Assembly: GCA_000333855.2 (NCBI GenBank)
Contig: CM007345.1
Coordinates: forward strand, 62,001-126,000
Length of the DNA: 64,000 nucleotides
Direction of reading: 5' to 3'
Origin: Endotrypanum monterogeii
Lineage: Eukaryota; Euglenozoa; Kinetoplastea; Trypanosomatida; Trypanosomatidae
Shown one piece after another: positions 57,541 to 64,000 of this stretch. How positions within the stretch are numbered: position 1 is the stretch's first letter; each line of letters opens with the position of its first letter. The position numbers and the translations under genes are program-made. The notes under the pieces were generated by a model. The model saw only the letters and a list, made by a program, of their open reading frames with translations, was not told where the DNA came from and searched no databases.

Positions 57541-58377
57541 CTAGTAGGGGTAGGGAACCTTCTGCTTGCCCTGCATCATGTAAACGCTCTCCTTCGGGAT
57601 GTTATACTTGGTGATAAGCATCTCTGCCAGCTGGTCCATAACGTTACCCTGAATATCGATGCAGTCCTGGTGGCTGCCTTCTTCCGCGGCCCGCACGCCG
57701 GCGCCACAAGAAAAACGCTTCCGCCAGTCTCTAGCAGTGTCCTTTAGATTGAAGCCAAAGAGATCTATTCCAAACACGGAGGTGATCATGCGTCGACCCG
57801 TGCGCTTCTCCACTTCCAAGACAACAATGCGCTGCAGCGCTTTCTTAATACCCCGACCCTCGAGCATCGCCTCGAGACGGTCTTTCTCTGTCAAGATGCG
57901 ACGCTTCCGGCCACGCTCCTCGGCATCAGCCAGCTCCGAGGCGTGCTCGATAAGCCACGGCCGACATTTCTCCATAACTCCACTGAACTCACACATCTCT
58001 GCGGGAAAGGTGCAGACGGGGCAGTAGAGCACTTCCACCGCGCTTTGCCGCGTTACAACGAGCGGCTCCTCGTCTGCCTCATCATCTCCCGGTGCATGCG
58101 TCGTATTTCGGTCTTTGTGTGAATCTTTCTTTTTGTCTTGGTTCTTGAGGCGATTACCTCTGTACTCCTTCTTTTTTTTGGGTTCAGCAGCGTCGCCGTG
58201 GTCGCTGAGCGTTTCATGTGCACCGTCGACACCGGCACTTACACCGGTGTCCTCGAGGCCCTCGGCGCTGGCGGCCAGCGTTGTCGTCGTCACCTCAGGC
58301 TTCCCCTCACCCTCTTCGCTGCTGCATGACGGAGTACGTCTAGCGGCCGCCTTGGACTTTTGCTTGTTTCGACCCAT
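57541..58377 (-). CDS. DENR: Density-regulated protein (DENR), SUI1-domain translation factor
   Basis: 278 residues with an ATG start. The zinc-binding N-terminal motif VLYCPVCTFPAEMCEFSG...KC (C119, C122, C129, C138) is the DENR signature, and the C-terminal 100 residues (177-268) form the SUI1/eIF1-like domain: RIVVLEVEKRTGRRMITSVFG, FGFNLKDTARDWRKRFSCG and IDIQGNVMDQLAEML. DENR acts with MCT-1 in recycling 40S subunits and in reinitiation. The first 110 residues are a low-complexity extension rich in Lys and Glu, longer than in animals (198 residues in total). Identification is secure. Confidence 0.95.
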   Translation of the reverse strand: MGRNKQKSKAAARRTPSCSSEEGEGKPEVTTTTLAASAEGLEDTGVSAGVDGAHETLSDHGDAAEPKKKKEYRGNRLKNQDKKKDSHKDRNTTHAPGDDEADEEPLVVTRQSAVEVLYCPVCTFPAEMCEFSGVMEKCRPWLIEHASELADAEERGRKRRILTEKDRLEAMLEGRGIKKALQRIVVLEVEKRTGRRMITSVFGIDLFGFNLKDTARDWRKRFSCGAGVRAAEEGSHQDCIDIQGNVMDQLAEMLITKYNIPKESVYMMQGKQKVPYPY

Positions 58378-59988
58378 GCTTCCGTATCACACACACACAC
58401 ACAACTCTTTGTGTTCTGTCCGAGTCTCTCCGTTGCACAGGGAATCGAAAAAAATAGGCACAGACGCCCCTTTCGATCTCGCAGGGATGGGGAAGGGGGC
58501 TGAGCTCGTGACTGGATGGATGACCTCTAGCACAGGCCGTCGTTTTTTTTTTTTGAGGGGAGATGTGGAGAAAACAGATATAAGGTGCGCATGATGCGTG
58601 CAAACAACAAAAAAAGAGGAGACGAGACGAGAGATGGGAGATGGATAGAAATTAGACGCGTCAAGGTGAATCGACAGCTGCCAATTCGCGAGGAGGATGA
58701 CAACAAGCAATTGAGCGGAAGGATAAAAACCTCTCCTGAAACACCTGGAAAAAAAAAAAGAGATGAGACTAGAATCTATTCCCCAGACACAAAGACACAC
58801 AGAGTTAGCAGTGGAGAGGGATGGATGAACATATATTTCTATTCTCTCGAATGCCTCTTTTCACCCGCGCCTCGTCACCTTTGTGTGTGTGTGTGTATGT
58901 GTGTGTGCTTATGTGTTTGACTAGCGAGAGAGCAAGTGTTGAACACAGCACCACAGCAACCAGTGTATAATTCGGGGCTGTTTGGGGAAAAACAAGAAAA
59001 AACAACCTCACTTCCGTCACGGTAAACACTCACCTGCATTGGGCAACGGGAGGAATAATTATTTGGAGTAGGCCTCAACCGAGATGAGAAAAAAAGATGA
59101 GCCCCCCCCCCCACCACAAAAAAAAAAAAAATAGCACAACGGAGTGTATGAACATCTCATCGCTTTGAGCGACCCCTCACGGCGCGTGGGGAAGGAAGGG
59201 AACTGAGTGAGGGCAGTTTTTCGTGCAACCCAGAAACATTACCCAATAAGGGGTATGCACTACACCTGTTTTCCAGACAGATCTCTGGACGCTTCTCCTC
59301 CGTCATAAATCCCTCTCTCTATCCCCGTCACCCACAAGTCCCATCCCTGACCCCTCACATACGCCAAAAAAAAAAAAGAGGAAGAAACAGAGCATTCGTT
59401 GAAGCAGATTAGAAATGATCACCCCTATGAGCATCGGCGCAACACTAAAACAATAGAAGAGCGACAAGTGAGAGGAAAAAAAAAACGGACACACAAGAAG
59501 TGTACGGGAGAAGGCCTACGCGACAGAATTCGGAATGAGTGTATACCATAAAAAAAAAAAAACGATGAAACCAACCGCACCAATACTCGACCCACACCTT
59601 ACCTAGAACACACACACAAAAAAATGGAAGTGTATCAGCCTCCCCTCCTTCCCCATCACAACCGCACACACTTTGTATGATCGCCTCCCCCCCTTCTCTC
59701 TCACAGCATGAATAATACGGCACGCGGACCTATTAGCACGCTACAGCCCAGACGAATCAAAAGGAAGTCTGAAGCAGAAAAGAAAGCAGGCTGAACACAT
59801 GGAAACGTGTAGAGCAGTGGCGCAGACACAGAAGGCCGCTGTTTCAGCATAACATCTCCACCCCGGTGGAAGAATATTCTTGTATTGATGTGTCTAGACG
59901 AGGAGCGTTTTCCCCTTTCTCATTTCCGATGCACGGAGTATCAAGAAGTGCCCAGCTACCGTCCTTTACCCACCACCAGACCCTCCTC
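58378..59988. other. Intergenic spacer, 1.6 kb
   Basis: No gene is supported. (CA)n at 58388-58402 lies ten bases upstream of the DENR start; on the coding strand this is (TG)n in the 5' UTR. (TG)n at 58882-58908, C run 59103-59111 and A runs at 58750-58759, 59118-59130 and 59366-59377 follow. Confidence 0.6.
58882..58908. repeat. Imperfect (TG)n microsatellite
   Basis: TG array with one TA interruption. Confidence 0.85.
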
Positions 59989-62900
59989 TCAGGACTCTGG
60001 GGATGGATCGAAATTTGCTTCGGATGGATCGTCAGAGTTCTCTACGCCGTCGAGTAGGTGCACGCGACTGTCGAGGACACGCACCGGCACCATACTCGAA
60101 GCCGTTAGGGACGTAGAAACGTTCTTTTCTTCAGTGGAAGAAAGACGTGACATCGATGTCGACCCATCAGAAAACTCACTGGAAACGATCCGAATACTAG
60201 CGTTGATGATCATCATCGCGAGAGCTCGGTCGTCTGCACCAGGACTGGGCGGCTCCGGGTATCGTCCCAGACGAATGACGTCTTCAGCCGGACGCCTCTC
60301 GATTGACACCCCGCTGTATTGCTGCTGCGGCGGCGGCGGCGGCTGGACGTACAGCTGCGGCGGATAGTGCCATATCGTCTTGAAATCCGAATCTGATTCT
60401 TTCAAAGGCGACTGTAGGACTAGTAAAGAAGGTCGCCCCTCACTCGGGAACTCACGCTTGTAGAGATGTCTAGGATCTCGGACTTCTGCCTTTGATTCAT
60501 CAGGATGAGGAGCAGTGGACTCTATAGCGTCATCTGACTCATGTCGGAGTCTACCAATTGCCGGCCGCATTTTCGCAACCGACTCCGCGTGGATATCGCT
60601 CTCCTGGCTCATGTTAGAGGGGTGATGTTCTTTGGGCAATATGTTAATCTGATCCCACCCTTGCGATTCCGGCATCTCGCGAGGAATACGTACGGCAGTC
60701 GAGCCTCCAGCGAGGCTATATTCCGGTACTCCTTTGCCGCTGTGACTCACACCAGCTTGGGCCTTCCATCCCACGCTGCGCTTAGACCGAGGATATGCCC
60801 CTGCGGGTGGAGCCGATCGCGGGACTGTCCGGGAACACACGACGGGATTACCGTGAGTCATAGAATCCCTAACAACGATGTCAGGGAGTGGGTTGAGGTG
60901 GTGCGATGGGCCGACCGGGTTGCACCGGTAGTCTGATTCTCCCAGGAGCATGTTTAAGTCGCTCTCGGGAAGTTGTCGACGGCAGATAGTCCAGTCACTC
61001 ATGCAACGGGGGAGGTCTGGCAGCGGCGCGCTGTGCGTTGTGGATACACGCACTGGACGGGTGGAGCCTCTATCGCCGTGAACGCCGAAGTCACCGGAGG
61101 CGGCGGCTGCAGGCACGCCTGGCTGCGCCCCGTTCATTGAGCGAATATGCGGCAACAAGGAATTGGAGGGCGTACGGTGGGGAAACTGCACCGATGACGA
61201 TGGAACATCGATAGGGTCCTGCTGTGACTTTACGATGTTCGACTCGGCCAGCTGTGGTACAGAATCCACGGCTTCCGAGTGCAGCGTAGCAGGGTTGGTG
61301 TAGGGTCGCACCATATGTGGGCCTGTAGAGGATGTGTGGCTTGACACTGATGTCTTCCGTTGCTGTTGGTGCTGTGAGGAATCACCAGATTGCGGTGCCT
61401 CCATTTCGTCTATGTTGGCGTAAATAACATCCTGCGATGTAGATTTGAGAGAGGGTGGGTTAACCCAGCGCTTGACTACCGGACGAATGAGCTGAGGCTC
61501 TAATACCGAAACAGAGCTTGTGCCTGAGAATGAACTGTCCGGCGCCTCTCGGCCGCTCTTTGAAGAAGCGTGCTTCGGCTCCTCATGCGGCATCATAAGT
61601 CCTGAGTCCAACGGTGCCGTAGACGATACAAATGGCTTCTGCGTATCAAGCTGTGGCGTTGGCCCAATGACCTCGGGCCTCTGTAGCCCTTGTTCGATGC
61701 GGGGGAAAGGGGAGGAAAGCCCATCAGATACACTCTCCTTCACATTGCCGATCTCTGAAAGATGGCGCATAACTGTATTAAGACGATCCTTGTCAGAGAC
61801 AGAGAATACGCGGATCTCAGGGGCCAAGTCAGGACGACCAATGAAATCAGAGAGCTGCTTCTTAATGTCCGCGAGCGACCCAAGCACTCTCTCCTCCTGC
61901 TGTTTGATAATGGCTTTTATGGTGTTCAGCACCTGCTCCTTACTTTGTCCGACCTGTAGCAGCAAGTCCTCCCTTGAAATACCCCCAGCACGACGCACAT
62001 TGAGCAACTCTACCCAAATGGAGTCGATTTCCCGTTTGATGAAGTCTTTGAAGGTGTTGTATTCACGCTTACGCACAAACTGATGGGTGGGAAGCAAAAC
62101 CTCAGACAAAGGGGACCCTCTTTGGGACAAAGGCGCTGATGGCATGTCTTCTCGAGTGAATCGAACGACGACGTCTGGGAAGCTGTTGGAACTGAGAACC
62201 TTTTCAACGCCTCTCGTGGACACTAGTAGCCTCGGCTGCGATGCCGTCGACGTGACGGATGTTGTGTTCTCACGCACAACCATCTTCTTAGCCTCCTCGG
62301 AATCCCGCTGAACTCTCGTGAGCTTCTCCCCATGTATACTCGCGCCGTCCGAAGGCAGGCTCGCAAGGGCAAAAGTAGTTTGATCCGAAGTAGCAAAGGA
62401 TGCGCCAGCCCGGGGGCCAGGCTGGACGACAGACTTATTCGGCATCGGGTTCCTAGCATCCTCATGTCCAGCGATGGGCTTCTCAAAAGACACCAATGAC
62501 GACGTTGGTCTTGTGGATAGAGTCACCTCGGTAGCGCCATCGCTGGATCCTGGCCCCCTGTTTCGGTGAAGCTGCGGCAAGCTCTTGGAGTTGAGTGGCT
62601 CCTGGATAGGCGCGGAGGCCTCTCGCGTGGGCTGAGATCTCATCAAGTGGAGCCGCAGTGACTCTTCAAGGAGGTCAATCCGTTGAAGGGCGGACCGCAG
62701 CTCGCCGGCGGTGGGCAGGCTCTCCTCTTGCGCCTCTCCGGCAGCCTGGGCGCTCTTTGCCGCCCCCTGTGCAGCTGATCGGGCCTCCACGCGGGCATTG
62801 TCTAGCTGCCCCACAGCGACTCCCGCAACATTTGTCGGATTTGAAATGGATGACGCGCCAATATCTTGCACTCGCGCAATGTGCAGTCGTGGCCGTGATG

Positions 62901-64000
62901 TCCGCACCTCCGCAATGCCCTTCTTGTGTTGCTCCCTGCGGTCATCCTCTGGTTCTATATCAGTATCGATCTCCTCGACGCTCGCCACGCCCGAGGCGGT
63001 GTACGTCATCCCTCTCGAAGTACTGAGCCCCACCCCAGCCACAGCGGCCGTGACGGAGCTCGTGATGGGTTTCGCCACCGCACCAGCGGAGTCGGCTGCT
63101 AAAGACAAGGATCGACTGTCCATTCTTCTTGATGAGGTAGTTCCCACAGTGTTTGTCACAGGTGTACTCGTCGCGTGAGCTGTGCCATGACGCCAAGTGC
63201 GGAGCTCATCAATACTGCGACAGATGTCCTTGTTCCGCTCAGCCATGGCGCACAGCTCCACCCGCACAGCGCTCTCCAACGCTGCCAGCTGCGACTGCAT
63301 ATCAGCCAAGCTACCCTGCGTCAGGAAAATGCCTTTAGCGTCTTCCCAGAGCCTCATCAATCCACGGTTTACCTCAGTTCGAAATACCCCCGTGTCTTGC
63401 AGCGTTGCGAGCGCCGCTGAAGAAACGTTGATGCGCTCCACGAGGTCAGCATGCGCTGCTCGCACTGCAGCCTCGACTACCTGCTTCAGCTGCGCCGCAT
63501 CCCCATCTACACGTGCTGCGAACACGTTCAGATAGTTCTGGAGGGAGGAGAAATTGTTGGACAAGTGGACTAGGCGTTGCTCCTGAGCGCTTAGTGTGCG
63601 ATGCGCCTCCTGAATGGGTGCCACACAAGTATCTTGCACTGATGTTGCGAGTGCTTTCAGATCAGACCCCAACGTATTTGTTGCTGCAACAAAGCGGTCT
63701 TGGAGAGCGACGATCTGTGATCGCAGCACCTCATCTTCTGCGGCGGAACGGTGCTGCATAGCCGCCACGCTGTCACGCATTGTTGAGAAGGCCTCTGTCA
63801 CACTCGCCCGCCAGTTAAGATCTACCGTTTCTAGTTGAGAGTCGTGCTTTGCTAGCTCCTGCAAGATTGCCTGATGGGCCGTCTCCTGCCGTTTGTCCTG
63901 CCCATGGTTGTGTTGCACAATCTGTGCTAGCTCACGTGCGAGACTGTTAGTCGCACCCTGGATTACCTCGCGTAGCTTGCCGTCCAAGTCGTTGATGGAG
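59989..64000 (-). CDS. Large coiled-coil protein, 5' end outside the window
   Basis: At least 1336 residues. The frame is open to the window edge without an ATG near it (the first possible initiator inside is a TTG at 63987, preceded in frame by four more sense codons), so the true start lies beyond 64000. The visible N-terminal 260 residues are helical and heptad-like (Ala/Leu/Gln/Arg-rich). From about 260 to 650 it is Ser/Thr/Ala-rich with one helix near 420-445. A coiled-coil block around 655-720 (EYNTFKDFIKREIDSIWVELLNVRR...) is followed by a long Pro/Ser-rich disordered region with a final polyproline/Gln patch (PPPPPQQQ). No catalytic motif was recognised. It is probably a structural, possibly flagellar, protein. 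Confidence 0.88.
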   Translation of the reverse strand, partial: SINDLDGKLREVIQGATNSLARELAQIVQHNHGQDKRQETAHQAILQELAKHDSQLETVDLNWRASVTEAFSTMRDSVAAMQHRSAAEDEVLRSQIVALQDRFVAATNTLGSDLKALATSVQDTCVAPIQEAHRTLSAQEQRLVHLSNNFSSLQNYLNVFAARVDGDAAQLKQVVEAAVRAAHADLVERINVSSAALATLQDTGVFRTEVNRGLMRLWEDAKGIFLTQGSLADMQSQLAALESAVRVELCAMAERNKDICRSIDELRTWRHGTAHATSTPVTNTVGTTSSRRMDSRSLSLAADSAGAVAKPITSSVTAAVAGVGLSTSRGMTYTASGVASVEEIDTDIEPEDDRREQHKKGIAEVRTSRPRLHIARVQDIGASSISNPTNVAGVAVGQLDNARVEARSAAQGAAKSAQAAGEAQEESLPTAGELRSALQRIDLLEESLRLHLMRSQPTREASAPIQEPLNSKSLPQLHRNRGPGSSDGATEVTLSTRPTSSLVSFEKPIAGHEDARNPMPNKSVVQPGPRAGASFATSDQTTFALASLPSDGASIHGEKLTRVQRDSEEAKKMVVRENTTSVTSTASQPRLLVSTRGVEKVLSSNSFPDVVVRFTREDMPSAPLSQRGSPLSEVLLPTHQFVRKREYNTFKDFIKREIDSIWVELLNVRRAGGISREDLLLQVGQSKEQVLNTIKAIIKQQEERVLGSLADIKKQLSDFIGRPDLAPEIRVFSVSDKDRLNTVMRHLSEIGNVKESVSDGLSSPFPRIEQGLQRPEVIGPTPQLDTQKPFVSSTAPLDSGLMMPHEEPKHASSKSGREAPDSSFSGTSSVSVLEPQLIRPVVKRWVNPPSLKSTSQDVIYANIDEMEAPQSGDSSQHQQQRKTSVSSHTSSTGPHMVRPYTNPATLHSEAVDSVPQLAESNIVKSQQDPIDVPSSSVQFPHRTPSNSLLPHIRSMNGAQPGVPAAAASGDFGVHGDRGSTRPVRVSTTHSAPLPDLPRCMSDWTICRRQLPESDLNMLLGESDYRCNPVGPSHHLNPLPDIVVRDSMTHGNPVVCSRTVPRSAPPAGAYPRSKRSVGWKAQAGVSHSGKGVPEYSLAGGSTAVRIPREMPESQGWDQINILPKEHHPSNMSQESDIHAESVAKMRPAIGRLRHESDDAIESTAPHPDESKAEVRDPRHLYKREFPSEGRPSLLVLQSPLKESDSDFKTIWHYPPQLYVQPPPPPQQQYSGVSIERRPAEDVIRLGRYPEPPSPGADDRALAMMIINASIRIVSSEFSDGSTSMSRLSSTEEKNVSTSLTASSMVPVRVLDSRVHLLDGVENSDDPSEANFDPSPES

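Overview
This window looks like nuclear DNA of a trypanosomatid (kinetoplastid) protozoan, probably a Leishmania-like member of the Leishmaniinae. The supporting signs are: every credible gene lies on the minus strand without introns; intergenic spacers of 0.4-2.9 kb are full of CA/TG, TA and homopolymer tracts; and several starts are preceded on the coding strand by a polypyrimidine tract followed by AG, the usual acceptor for spliced-leader trans-splicing. Transcription therefore runs right to left as part of one polycistronic unit. No strand switch, tRNA, rRNA, transposon or CRISPR array was found. Species cannot be decided from what is visible.

Layout in transcription order (right to left): a large coiled-coil protein whose 5' end lies outside the window (59989-64000); DENR translation factor; a 98-residue small protein; a CSN7-like PCI protein; a coiled-coil protein; Fcf2 rRNA-processing factor; a small CxxC protein; a C7orf25/DUF1308 PIN-like protein; a RING-H2 protein; a SPRY protein; B9D2 (ciliary transition zone); an FCP1-like protein with BRCT and RS-rich tail; a 90-residue membrane protein; DPH6 (diphthamide synthetase with RidA-like tail); an RRM + putative YTH protein; two long coiled-coil proteins; dynein light chain LC8; a kinesin-like protein with a degenerate motor; a BUD13-like protein; a PTPMT1-like phosphatase; and a CID-like/zinc-finger/RG-rich protein.

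Genes in a trypanosomatid polycistronic unit are not expected to be functionally linked, but two themes recur here. One is RNA polymerase II and mRNA or ribosome metabolism (CID-like, FCP1-like, RRM-YTH, BUD13-like, Fcf2, DENR, DPH6). The other is the flagellum and cytoskeleton (B9D2, LC8, kinesin-like, four long coiled-coil proteins). The most interesting proteins are the FCP1-like protein lacking both catalytic aspartates, the RRM protein with a divergent YTH-like m6A-reader domain, and the motor-dead kinesin homologue. A 20-base assembly gap sits at 42816-42835 between two CA arrays.
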